Assembly: GCA_030728245.1 (NCBI GenBank)
Contig: JANQZX010000001.1
Location: forward strand, 19,201 to 53,130
Direction: 5' to 3'
Length of the DNA: 33,930 nucleotides
Origin: Saprospiraceae bacterium
Lineage (GTDB): Bacteria > Bacteroidota > Bacteroidia > Chitinophagales > Saprospiraceae
Part shown: piece by piece, positions 18,401-25,279 of the stretch
Position numbering within the stretch: the stretch's first letter is position 1
How the letters are laid out: every line of letters begins with the position of its first letter
The notes under the pieces: model-generated
Database searches by the model: none
The model's input: the letters and a program-made list of their open reading frames with translations, nothing else
What the model was told of the DNA's origin: nothing
Position numbers and translations under genes: made by a program

Positions 18401-18925
18401 CCACTATTAGGAAAAACTTTCAGTGAAAGCGGTATGTTTGTCTTAAATGCAAGTTTCACTGACCGGGGTGGAAAAGAATCTAAGCCTTTAAGTGGAAATG
18501 GTTCTGTGGTCCTAAAGAGTCCAAAAATTGGCATGGATCAGGCTAAAAATCTAAATGGATTTTCAATCATGAAATATGGCGGACAAACATTAATGATGTT
18601 CCCTTCTACCCAGGCTTCATTTTCGCTGAACGATATTGATTTAACTCAAATCATTAAGCTTCAGATTGCCGCTGCCGGACAAGAAGAGGGAAAGGATGGC
18701 TATTCCATAGAAGTACGTTTAGACAGCCCAACGGGCAAGGTTCTTGGAAGTTCTATATTTAAATTAACAGCTACAGGTCCAAAACCTCCTTATTTTGGTG
18801 GTTGTGAAATAAAGCTTACTCCAGTAACAGACAAGAAAAAACATACCTTGTATTTTGTTACTAAACCCATTAAAGAGGGTGAACCTGCCGCCGCAATGGT
18901 CAATATTGAATTTAAAACTGAATAA
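15476..18925 (+). CDS. Exported multidomain sugar oxidoreductase: ThuA, PQQ-type sugar dehydrogenase, PKD, cytochrome c, CBM6-like
   Basis: A 1149-residue periplasmic or surface protein; ATG 15476 (or 15479) leads straight into the signal peptide, while a longer TTG frame adds only four residues. Domains in order: ThuA-like (about 34-255; ILVFYKTAGFVHESI, GGGYVGIHAAAD), soluble glucose/sorbosone dehydrogenase propeller (about 275-710; EEGLMGIQKDPNF, GNSNDLRGKILRI, GNRNPYRI), PKD (about 718-805; YTWDLGNGQ), cytochrome c (about 870-965) with CITCH at C887-H891 and a candidate distal Met in GETVMPAN, and a C-terminal beta-sandwich like CBM6. The haem domain could take electrons from sugar oxidation by the propeller. 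This architecture is known in Bacteroidota. It is divergent from the membrane regulator. The substrate is unknown. Confidence 0.9.
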   Translation: MMNLFYLLKIPFVVLSMLLFGQLSFFFNNEPPKILVFYKTAGFVHESIPDGIAAVKKLGLANGFTVDVTNDATLISEENLSKYAAVVWLSTTGDVLNHYQEADFERYIQAGGGYVGIHAAADTEYEWGWYNRLAGGQFLDHPGINDPHPNVQKGKINIADKAHASTKFLPETWERTDEWYSYKKMNPKVNVLMNLDESSYLGGFKMGKHPIAWYHEFDGGRAFYTAGGHTKESYTEDLFLKHVLAGIQYAMGENKTLDYSKAKTQRVPEENRFEKKNLVQGGFTEPTEMTILPNFDILIAQRRGEILLYKNGSEEAKEIVKLDVYWKTETPGVNAEEGLMGIQKDPNFASNGFVYVYYAPSGDKAVNRLSRFTFKNDQWDMSSEKIILEVNSQRNICCHTGGSIAFDKNGLLYLSTGDNATPFNQPKGGLVLRGFAPLDDRPGLEQYDARRSSGNSNDLRGKILRIKVNADGTYDIPEGNLYAVGTPKTRPEIYVQGNRNPYRITVDQKNGYLYWGEVGPDSNVDSLKTRGPRGYDEVNQARKAGNFGWPYFVGNNYAYSEYNFDSGETGITFDPKNPVNNSRNNTGITQLPPAQPAFIWYPYDTSPDFPSVGTGGRNAMAGPVYYSDLYPEATRYPSYYDGKFFAYEWIRGWIKAVTMLPNGDFDKMEPFMGSTKFNALIDLEIGPDGRFYALEYGNGWFSKNMDAALSRIDYNAGNRSPVVKNIKVDKTSGAIPFSAKFSVTASDPENDKLTYTWDLGNGQTINTMVPELSYTFKEIGDYDVHVKVSDPSNLSAKSGLVSVYAGNIAPEVNIDIISNKTFYFPKKPVDYSVSINDADDKKAIKNIASLYVSADYISGLDQAEASKGHLIVADAIIGKSIVNSSTCITCHKADEPSIGPSFTDVAKKYRRQPNVTTYLLNKIQKGGSGVWGETVMPANTELKNDDATKIISYIMSLGQKEAPKPSLPAKGIVADPLLGKTFSESGMFVLNASFTDRGGKESKPLSGNGSVVLKSPKIGMDQAKNLNGFSIMKYGGQTLMMFPSTQASFSLNDIDLTQIIKLQIAAAGQEEGKDGYSIEVRLDSPTGKVLGSSIFKLTATGPKPPYFGGCEIKLTPVTDKKKHTLYFVTKPIKEGEPAAAMVNIEFKTE

Positions 18926-18941
18926 ATAAGATTTTATAATT

Positions 18942-18981
18942 AAAAAAGGGCCAGTAGATGATTTCTTACTGGCCTTTTTTA
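18942..18981. terminator. Bidirectional terminator between the ThuA fusion and the sulfatase
   Basis: An A-run plus GGGCCAGTA pairs with TACTGGCC plus a T-run, with one extra G bulged, around a loop of about 10 nt. It lies between two convergent stop codons and touches the sulfatase stop at 18982, so it can serve both genes. Confidence 0.8.
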
Positions 18982-20343
18982 TTAAGGTTTTTGCCAGGGT
19001 GTTTTACCCGCCTGTTGAATATGCCTCATTAATCTTTTGTTTAAATCTGCAAAAATCTTTGGATTTTCTTTTATCACATTCATTTTTTCAAAAGGATCAA
19101 CTTTCAAATTATACAATTCCATAGGTAATCCTGGGTAATTTCTAATCAATTTCCAATCACCAAATCTTAACGCATAACTACAATCACCATTATAATTTGC
19201 CCCTCCTTCTCTTCTGGTAAAGTACATTTCCCGAATTTCCATCGTGTCAGGTGATGAATTCTTTAATTCATTAAGCATACTTTTTCCTACGAATGACGCA
19301 TCTTGCTGAACCCCAGTTATATCCAAAATGGTATGAAAAAGGTCCATAGACAGCCAATTAGATTCTGAAATGCGTCCTTTTTCAATCATTTCAGGCCATG
19401 CAATACAGGTTGGAACTCTCAAACCACCTTCATACATACTCTGTTTGCCATCGCGGTAAGGACCATTATTTGCGAGATCAGGCAAATGTCCTCCATTGTC
19501 ACTGGTGAAAATAATCAATGTATTATCATATAACCCCTGATCTTTTAAAGATTGAATAACGGTACCGATCCTATAATCCAAATGTTCAATAAATGCGACG
19601 AGGTTCGCTCTTTTTTCAGGTAATTGAGGTTCGCGCATCTTTACTTTTTCCAACCATTCAGCAGGAGGTTGAACTGGAAAATGTGGTGCATTATAAGCAA
19701 GGTAAAGAAAGAATGGTTTCTTATTTTGAGATTGTCTTTTAATATAATCGATGGACCAATCAGAAAATAAATCTGTTGCATGCCCCACCGGATCAATAAC
19801 CTTTTCATTTAATCTCATATAATTGATGTCATGGCGTCTATGCGACCAATAATCATCCATCATATCACCCAGCCATCCATGGAAATAGTCAAACCCTTTT
19901 TCATTTGGCAAATTTGGCGAAGTTAATCCCAGATGCCATTTTCCAATGATTGCGGTGTTATATCCACCATCTTTCAGATAGGTAGGGAGTAATTTTACCT
20001 TTGGATTTAAATACCCCCAATTATCTTCTTCTTTGGTTCTTATAACTCCAGGCACCCCAACATAATCAGGATAAGTACCTGATAAAATAGCGGCTCTGGT
20101 GGGTGAACACACCGTACAATTAGCATAAAATTGATTAAATCTGATACCATTAGATGCAATACCATCAATATTGGGCGTCTTTATATCTTTTGTTCCCTGA
20201 TAAGAAACATCATATAAACCTTGATCATCTGTTAAAATAAAGAGAATATTCGGTAAAGATTTTTCATCAGTTGCCATCTTTTGAAATGGATGAATGGAAG
20301 AAAATAAGCCTGCACATAAGCAAACAAGTAAAATATATCTCAT
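18982..20343 (-). CDS. Exported sulfatase (alkaline-phosphatase superfamily)
   Basis: Hydrolyses a sulfate ester in the periplasm or at the surface. The signal peptide covers about residues 1-20. FILTDDQG at 35-42 supplies the metal-binding aspartates. C79-S-P-T-R83 is an intact CxPxR motif, whose cysteine must become formylglycine. GKWHLG and FTSDNGG add further active-site residues. Its 453 residues are typical. Substrate cannot be inferred from the motifs alone. It faces araB across 128 nt and shares a terminator with the ThuA fusion. The maturase gene at 26812 in this window could serve it. The sulfatase call is firm. Confidence 0.92.
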   Translation of the reverse strand: MRYILLVCLCAGLFSSIHPFQKMATDEKSLPNILFILTDDQGLYDVSYQGTKDIKTPNIDGIASNGIRFNQFYANCTVCSPTRAAILSGTYPDYVGVPGVIRTKEEDNWGYLNPKVKLLPTYLKDGGYNTAIIGKWHLGLTSPNLPNEKGFDYFHGWLGDMMDDYWSHRRHDINYMRLNEKVIDPVGHATDLFSDWSIDYIKRQSQNKKPFFLYLAYNAPHFPVQPPAEWLEKVKMREPQLPEKRANLVAFIEHLDYRIGTVIQSLKDQGLYDNTLIIFTSDNGGHLPDLANNGPYRDGKQSMYEGGLRVPTCIAWPEMIEKGRISESNWLSMDLFHTILDITGVQQDASFVGKSMLNELKNSSPDTMEIREMYFTRREGGANYNGDCSYALRFGDWKLIRNYPGLPMELYNLKVDPFEKMNVIKENPKIFADLNKRLMRHIQQAGKTPWQKP

Positions 20344-20388
20344 ATAGGGTAGATTTTTTTCTTAAATATAACATTATTGACATGAAAA

Positions 20389-20404
20389 TTTAAACGCGTT
20401 AAAA
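20389..20404. promoter_or_regulatory. Imperfect palindrome upstream of araB, candidate operator
   Basis: TTTAAACGCGTTAAAA is centred on ACGCGT and symmetric over 16 bp except for one mismatched pair. It lies about 30 nt upstream of the araB -7 box, a position suited to an activator site. The binding protein is not known. Confidence 0.33.
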
Positions 20405-20432
20405 TGAGAATCCTACTTTTAATATATTATTT

Positions 20433-20440
20433 TAGCTTTG
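20433..20440 (+). promoter_or_regulatory. -7 promoter box for araBDA
   Basis: TAGCTTTG matches TAnnTTTG exactly, 39 nt before the araB ATG. No exact TTTG was found at the -33 position, which fits a promoter that needs an activator. Confidence 0.5.
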
Positions 20441-20471
20441 TTTATTGGTATTCATTTTCAGGTAATTTTCT

Positions 20472-22139
20472 ATGAATAAATATGTTTTCGGTGTAGATTT
20501 TGGGACTGATTCAGTTCGTTCACTGTTGGTAAATGCGCTGAATGGAGAGGAAATAGCCACCTCCGTTTTTTATTACCCGCGTTGGAAAAATCAACTTTTT
20601 TGTCATCCTGTATTGAACCAGTTTCGTCAACATCCGCTGGATTATCTGGAAGGTTTGACCTACACCATAAAAGCTTGTCTTCAAGGACTTAGTGAGGAAA
20701 TTATTCAAAATATAAAAGGCATTTCAATAGATACAACAGGTTCAACACCTGTTGCCGTTGATGAATCTGGCACTCCCCTTTCCTTACTTCCCGAGTTTGC
20801 TGATAATCCAAACGCCATGTTTATTTTATGGAAAGATCATACCAGCATTGAGGAAGCCGAGTCTATCAATAAATATAATCAACAAAGTAATATCGATTAT
20901 TTGCAATATGTTGGTGGGATATATTCCTCCGAATGGTTTTGGGCGAAATTGCTACATATTTTAAAAACAGATGAAAAAATAAGGTCTAACATCGCCAGCT
21001 TTGTGGAACATTGTGACTGGATACCCTTTGTATTAACAGGTGGAAAAAGCCTTAAAGATTTAAAACGAGGCATTTGTGCAGCTGGTCATAAAGCATTATG
21101 GTCAGAATCTTTTGATGGGTATCCTCCCAATGATTATTTTGCTGCTATTGATGCTTTGCTGGATGGCTTTACAGAAAAATTGCATCAAAATATATATTCC
21201 ACAGATAGTATTGCAGGAAAAATAGCGCCTGAATGGTCCGAAAAATTAGGATTACCTCTTGATGTAACCATTGGCATTGGTGCTTTTGACGCACATGTTG
21301 GTGCCGTTGGCGGTCAAATTGAACCTTTTTATCTAAGTAAAGTAATGGGCACATCCACCTGCGATATGATGGTGGTTTCAGCTAAAGACTTGAATAATAA
21401 ATGCGTTAAAGGAATATGTGGACAGGTAAAAGGATCTATTTTACCCGGCTTATATGGTTTGGAAGCTGGCCAATCGGCCTTTGGTGATGTTTACGCCTGG
21501 TTTAAAAACCTGCTACTTATGCCGGCCATAAAAATTATTGAAGAATCAGCGATGCTATCTGAAGATCAAAAGAAGGAATTAATACATTCCTTAGATTCAA
21601 ATTTATTGCATAAACTTTCACAACAAGCTGACGAATTACCCCTTGAAATATCATCAACCTTAGCTGTGGACTGGCTAAATGGTCGAAGAACACCTGATGC
21701 AGAACAACGACTAGAAGGTGCCATGTCCCATTTGAATTTAGGAACTGAAGCACACCATGTATTTAGAGCCTTAGTAGAAGCCACTTGTTTTGGTTCAAAA
21801 GCGATAGTGGAACGATTTATAATGGAAGGAATTCCCGTTAACGGTATCATTGGATTAGGTGGTGTGGCAAAAAAATCGCCTTTTATTATGCAAATGTTAG
21901 CTGACATACTAAATATGCCAGTTAAAGTACATAAAAGTGAACAAACTTGTGCCCTCGGCGCTGCCATGTTCGCTGCAACAGCCGCTGGAATCTATTCTCA
22001 GGTTGAACAGGCTATGCAAGCTATGGGTGCTGGATTTGAAAAAACATATTATCCCAATCAGGAAAAAGTAGATTTGTATCAGAGGAGGTATCAAAAATAC
22101 CTATCGCTGGGTAACTATCTGGAAAAAAACCTAATGTAG
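20472..22139 (+). CDS. araB: Ribulokinase
   Basis: FGGY-family kinase that phosphorylates L-ribulose to L-ribulose 5-phosphate in L-arabinose use. The N-terminal phosphate-binding segment is FGVDFGTDSVRS. The ribulokinase-specific blocks IDTTGSTPVAVDESGTPL, WKDHTS, MGTSTCDMMV and GQSAFGDVYAW are present, as is the C-terminal GLGGVAKKSPF. Its 555 residues are close to the E. coli enzyme. The next gene, araD, begins 3 nt after its stop, so they are co-transcribed. The order araB-araD-araA differs from the E. coli BAD order but is common elsewhere. Confidence 0.95.
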   Translation: MNKYVFGVDFGTDSVRSLLVNALNGEEIATSVFYYPRWKNQLFCHPVLNQFRQHPLDYLEGLTYTIKACLQGLSEEIIQNIKGISIDTTGSTPVAVDESGTPLSLLPEFADNPNAMFILWKDHTSIEEAESINKYNQQSNIDYLQYVGGIYSSEWFWAKLLHILKTDEKIRSNIASFVEHCDWIPFVLTGGKSLKDLKRGICAAGHKALWSESFDGYPPNDYFAAIDALLDGFTEKLHQNIYSTDSIAGKIAPEWSEKLGLPLDVTIGIGAFDAHVGAVGGQIEPFYLSKVMGTSTCDMMVVSAKDLNNKCVKGICGQVKGSILPGLYGLEAGQSAFGDVYAWFKNLLLMPAIKIIEESAMLSEDQKKELIHSLDSNLLHKLSQQADELPLEISSTLAVDWLNGRRTPDAEQRLEGAMSHLNLGTEAHHVFRALVEATCFGSKAIVERFIMEGIPVNGIIGLGGVAKKSPFIMQMLADILNMPVKVHKSEQTCALGAAMFAATAAGIYSQVEQAMQAMGAGFEKTYYPNQEKVDLYQRRYQKYLSLGNYLEKNLM

Positions 22140-22142
22140 CCA

Positions 22143-22844
22143 ATGAAACATTTTAAATCTTTAAAAAAGGAATGTTATCAAGCCAACATGCAATTACCTG
22201 CTTTAGGCCTGGTCCTGTTTACTTTTGGAAATGTAAGCGTGGCAGACCATAAAAACAACGTTTTTGCCATAAAACCAAGCGGTGTTCCGTATAGTGAACT
22301 CACCCCACAAAAGATGGTTATTGTCGATTTTGATGGTCGCGTTTTAGATGGAAAACTCAGACCATCTTCAGATACAAAAACCCACGCTTTCCTTTATAAA
22401 AACTGGGGCCAGATAAACAGTATTGTTCATACTCATTCAACGTACGCAACGGCCTGGGCACAAGCCCAACGAGAAATTCCTATTTATGGAACAACTCATG
22501 CCGATCATTTAACAGAGGCAGTGCCTTGCGCTCCCCCTATGAGTAATGAAATGATACAAGGCGATTATGAAATGGAAACAGGACAACAGATTATTCAACA
22601 TTTCCTTGAAAAAAAATTAGATTATCAAGAAATTGAAATGATCCTCCTTGGAAATCATGCGCCATTCACCTGGGGAAAAAATAGCCAAAAGGCCCTTTAT
22701 AATGCTGCTGTTTTGGAAGAGATTGCCCGAATGGCCTGGTTAACAGAACAGATAAATCCGGAAGCGCCTTTGCTTAAAGATGCTTTGATTAAAAAGCATT
22801 TTGAAAGGAAGCATGGGCCTGATGCCTATTATGGACAACAATAA
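22143..22844 (+). CDS. araD: L-ribulose-5-phosphate 4-epimerase
   Basis: Class II aldolase-like zinc enzyme that converts L-ribulose 5-phosphate to D-xylulose 5-phosphate, feeding the pentose phosphate pathway. Substrate-binding GNVSVAD and KPSGVPY are near the N-terminus; zinc-binding histidines are in [13 protein letters not shown] and in GNHAPFTWG; the family C-terminus [15 protein letters not shown] is complete. Its 233 residues match the family. It sits between araB (3-nt gap) and araA (10-nt gap). Confidence 0.95.
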   Translation: MKHFKSLKKECYQANMQLPALGLVLFTFGNVSVADHKNNVFAIKPSGVPYSELTPQKMVIVDFDGRVLDGKLRPSSDTKTHAFLYKNWGQINSIVHTHSTYATAWAQAQREIPIYGTTHADHLTEAVPCAPPMSNEMIQGDYEMETGQQIIQHFLEKKLDYQEIEMILLGNHAPFTWGKNSQKALYNAAVLEEIARMAWLTEQINPEAPLLKDALIKKHFERKHGPDAYYGQQ

Positions 22845-22854
22845 ATCATTGATA

Positions 22855-24342
22855 ATGGATTCTTTTGAAAAACTTGAAATTTGGTTCCTAACGGGAAGCC
22901 AACATTTATATGGGCAGGAAACACTTAATAAAGTAGCAGATAATGCACTGCACATTGTGCACTATCTTAAAAATTACTTGCCCATTCAGTTGATTTTAAA
23001 ACCTGTATTAAAGTCATCTGAAGAAATCTACCAACTCATCCTCGATGCCAATTATACTACTAATTGTATTGGCATTATCACCTGGATGCATACGTTTTCA
23101 CCTTCAAAAATGTGGATTAACGGCTTGAAGATTTTACAAAAGCCCCTATGTCACCTTCATACGCAATTCAATCGCGATATCCCATGGAACGATATTGATA
23201 TGGATTTTATGAATCTGAATCAATCTGCCCATGGTGACCGTGAATTTGGATATATCCTGTCACGAATGAAAATTCCCCGAAAGGTAATTGTTGGACATTG
23301 GCAGAATGAACGCGTATCCAGTCAATTAAAAGATTGGACCAGAGCGATATTAGGTTGGCATGACCTTCAGAACGCCAAATTTGTCCGTTTTGGTGATAAT
23401 ATGAGGCAAGTGGCTGTTACTGAAGGAGACAAAGTGGAGGCTCAGATAACATTTGGTTTTCAAGTAAATACCCATGGAATTGGTGATTTGGTTTCAGAAA
23501 TCGACCAGGTTAAAGCATCGGAGATAGATGATTTATGTGAGGTTTATGATCAAGAATATCATTTATCAATCTCATTATCAAAAGACAGTTCTCACTATAA
23601 TTCATTAAGAGAGGCTGCAAAAATAGAGTTGGGATTAACAAATTTTTTAACAAAGGGAGATTATAAGGGATTTACCACCACTTTTGAGGATTTACATGGA
23701 TTGACGCAATTGCCGGGCATTTCCGTTCAGCGTTTAATGCAAAAAGGATTCGGATTTGGTGCTGAAGGAGATTGGAAAACGGCAGCCTTGTTAAGAGCAA
23801 TGAAAACCATGAGTATTGGATTATCAGGTGGGAATTCCTTTATGGAAGATTATACTTATCATTTTGAGCCCAATAATGAAATGGTATTAGGGGCACACAT
23901 GTTGGAAATTTGTCCCAGCATTGCTCACGAAAAACCCTCCTGTGAAATTCATCCCTTAGGTATTGGTGGAAAATCTGATCCAGTCAGACTTGTTTTCAAT
24001 GTTCGGGGAGGAAAAGCCCTAAATGCCTCCCTGATAGATCTTGGTCATAGATTCCGTCTTTTAGTTAATGAAGTGGAAGCCGTAACTCCCCTTAATAATT
24101 TACCTAAACTTCCTGTTGCCAGGGTTTTATGGAAACCTCAACCTGATATGGAAACTGCTTGTGCTGCCTGGTTACTGGCAGGTGGGGCACACCATACGGT
24201 GTATAGTCAAAGCATAAACACGGAGACATTACAGGATTTTGCAGAAATAGCTGGCATTGAACTTGCTTTAATTCATAAAGAAATGGGCAACCTAAGTCAC
24301 TTTAAAAATGAGTTAAGGCAAAATGAAGCTAGTTTTAAATAA
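22855..24342 (+). CDS. araA: L-arabinose isomerase
   Basis: Isomerises L-arabinose to L-ribulose, the first step of the pathway; a manganese enzyme that usually forms hexamers. I chose ATG 22855, giving [20 protein letters not shown], which aligns with the E. coli N-terminus; a longer frame from TTG 22801 would run 44 nt into araD. Visible family features are [29 protein letters not shown] with a metal-binding glutamate, [10 protein letters not shown] and the histidine pair in GGAHHTVYS. Its 495 residues match the usual length. It ends the operon; I see no obvious terminator just after it. Confidence 0.95.
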   Translation: MDSFEKLEIWFLTGSQHLYGQETLNKVADNALHIVHYLKNYLPIQLILKPVLKSSEEIYQLILDANYTTNCIGIITWMHTFSPSKMWINGLKILQKPLCHLHTQFNRDIPWNDIDMDFMNLNQSAHGDREFGYILSRMKIPRKVIVGHWQNERVSSQLKDWTRAILGWHDLQNAKFVRFGDNMRQVAVTEGDKVEAQITFGFQVNTHGIGDLVSEIDQVKASEIDDLCEVYDQEYHLSISLSKDSSHYNSLREAAKIELGLTNFLTKGDYKGFTTTFEDLHGLTQLPGISVQRLMQKGFGFGAEGDWKTAALLRAMKTMSIGLSGGNSFMEDYTYHFEPNNEMVLGAHMLEICPSIAHEKPSCEIHPLGIGGKSDPVRLVFNVRGGKALNASLIDLGHRFRLLVNEVEAVTPLNNLPKLPVARVLWKPQPDMETACAAWLLAGGAHHTVYSQSINTETLQDFAEIAGIELALIHKEMGNLSHFKNELRQNEASFK

Positions 24343-24595
24343 AAGATTAATTTCAAAAAAACGAAAATGTCTGGGCTATGCACATAAAAAATTATATGAA
24401 AAAATGCTATTTGTAATTTGTAAAATCTTGTAATTCTTAAAATCAGTGATTCAAAACCGAATGTAAGAGGTATATTTCAACTAGAAAAACTGTCGTAAAA
24501 AAATATAATATCCAACGGGCATAATCTCAGAAAATAATCCATTTTTTATCCTTTGACATCACAAAGTCCTATTATCCCAATGTATGAAGTAGCAT
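24343..24595. other. Non-coding stretch between araA and the tRNA terminator
   Basis: About 250 AT-rich bases with no convincing reading frame, RNA gene or promoter box. The only structure is a minor CTTTG/CAAAG inverted repeat at 24551-24566. It may be the araA 3' untranslated region plus decayed sequence. Confidence 0.5.
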
Positions 24596-24629
24596 AAAAA
24601 AAGAGGCTATCTGTTAATAGATAACCTCT
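24596..24629 (-). terminator. Intrinsic terminator of the tRNA-Arg gene
   Basis: On the minus strand AGAGG-t-TATCT pairs with AGATA-g-CCTCT across one mismatch, with a 6-nt loop and a T-run after the stem. It begins 9 nt beyond the tRNA 3' end. Confidence 0.75.
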
Positions 24630-24637
24630 CTTTGGAG

Positions 24638-24711
24638 TGATTCCGACAGGATTCGAACCTGTGACCTACGGATTAGAAGTCAGTTGCTCTATCCAGCTGA
24701 GCTACGGAACC
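24638..24711 (-). tRNA. tRNA-Arg, anticodon TCT
   Basis: Reads AGA (and AGG by wobble). On the minus strand the acceptor stem is GGTTCCG with CGGAATC, including one G-T wobble at the second pair. The D-arm GCTC/GAGC and the T-arm ACAGG-TTCGAAT-CCTGT are intact. The anticodon loop CTTCTAA gives TCT. The anticodon stem, ACTGA with TCCGT, has a U-C mismatch at its middle pair. The CCA tail is not encoded: after the discriminator A the strand reads CTCC. Promoter and terminator are both visible. Confidence 0.93.
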
Positions 24712-24721
24712 AATTAGGCTG

Positions 24722-24752
24722 CAAAAATACATTAATTTTACAAATTACAAAA
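24722..24752 (-). promoter_or_regulatory. Promoter of the tRNA-Arg gene (-33 and -7 boxes)
   Basis: On the minus strand TTTTG (24752-24748) is followed after 18 nt by TATTTTTG (24729-24722), fitting the Bacteroidota TTTG/TAnnTTTG pattern. The tRNA 5' end is 10 nt downstream. This is the best two-box promoter in the window. Confidence 0.55.
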
Positions 24753-24838
24753 TAATTTTTTGAAAATATTAAAGTAAACTTAATTAATCGCAGGCAACCT
24801 ATATTAAAAATCCACCGTTAATCCATAAAAATTAAACC

Positions 24839-25201
24839 ATGAAAAGTCCTTTGTTTTTATTATTACTATTAGTTGCAGTTATTTTTTCCTGTACACAGGG
24901 AATTGAAGATCCTATTGTGACACCAACTAATCCATGTTCCACTGTTACATTCAAAACAGACATAACGCCCATTATCAACCAAACATGTGCTATAAAATCG
25001 TGTCATGTATCAGGGACTGGATTAGGTGATTATACTGTTTATGCAGGTCTGGCAAAAGAAGCGACAAATGGTGGATTTAAAAAAGAAGTGTTAACCAATA
25101 AATCTATGCCACCTAGAAATTCAAGTGGACAGACCAGTTTAACGGCAGCACAATTGGAAAAATTTACTTGTTGGATAAATGCAGGTTCTCCAAATAATTA
25201 A
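24839..25201 (+). CDS. Small lipoprotein with a CX4CH cytochrome c-like motif
   Basis: A 120-residue lipoprotein: a hydrophobic signal ends at lipobox FSC with the lipid-bearing C18. The mature part contains TFKTDITPIINQTC, then C50-A-I-K-S-C55-H56, and SMPP with M90 as a possible distal haem ligand, ending with ACWINAG-like TCWINAGSPNN. This is the layout of small Bacteroidota cytochrome-like domains. The spacing between the cysteines is four residues rather than the usual two, so haem attachment is uncertain. C33 and C111 could pair as a disulfide. It precedes the sulfatase and the formylglycine enzyme on the same strand. I would call it a probable electron-transfer protein, with moderate confidence. 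Confidence 0.7.
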   Translation: MKSPLFLLLLLVAVIFSCTQGIEDPIVTPTNPCSTVTFKTDITPIINQTCAIKSCHVSGTGLGDYTVYAGLAKEATNGGFKKEVLTNKSMPPRNSSGQTSLTAAQLEKFTCWINAGSPNN

Positions 25202-25206
25202 AATAA

Positions 25207-25279
25207 GATATATTATATTCCTATTTTCGTTTTGTTTATATTTAGAGTAACCCAAACGGAAATAGGAATGAGATATATT
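25207..25279. repeat. Long inverted repeat covering the start of the second sulfatase
   Basis: Arms 25207-25232 and 25254-25279, loop 21 nt. The inner 16 positions (ATTCCTATTTTCGTTT with AAACGGAAATAGGAAT) pair completely with one G-U. Outward, six more Watson-Crick A/T pairs and three G-U pairs flank a single A-A mismatch, so 25 of 26 positions can pair in RNA. The right arm contains the sulfatase ATG (25268-25270). The loop holds TATATTTA, a near-match to the -7 box. Confidence 0.8.

Noticed and set aside
21566-21967. 133-residue minus-strand frame opposite araB
   Set aside because: Antisense shadow of a conserved kinase with no family resemblance or start signal.
22801-22854. Longer araA frame starting at TTG inside araD
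   Set aside because: The extra 18 residues match nothing in the family, while ATG 22855 gives the expected N-terminus.
24551-24566. CTTTG/CAAAG inverted repeat in the gap after araA
   Set aside because: Only 5 bp, AT-rich surroundings and no T-run; expected by chance.
25264-25267. AGGA before the second sulfatase start, as a ribosome binding site
   Set aside because: It touches the ATG with no spacer, so it cannot work as a Shine-Dalgarno; it is part of the inverted repeat.
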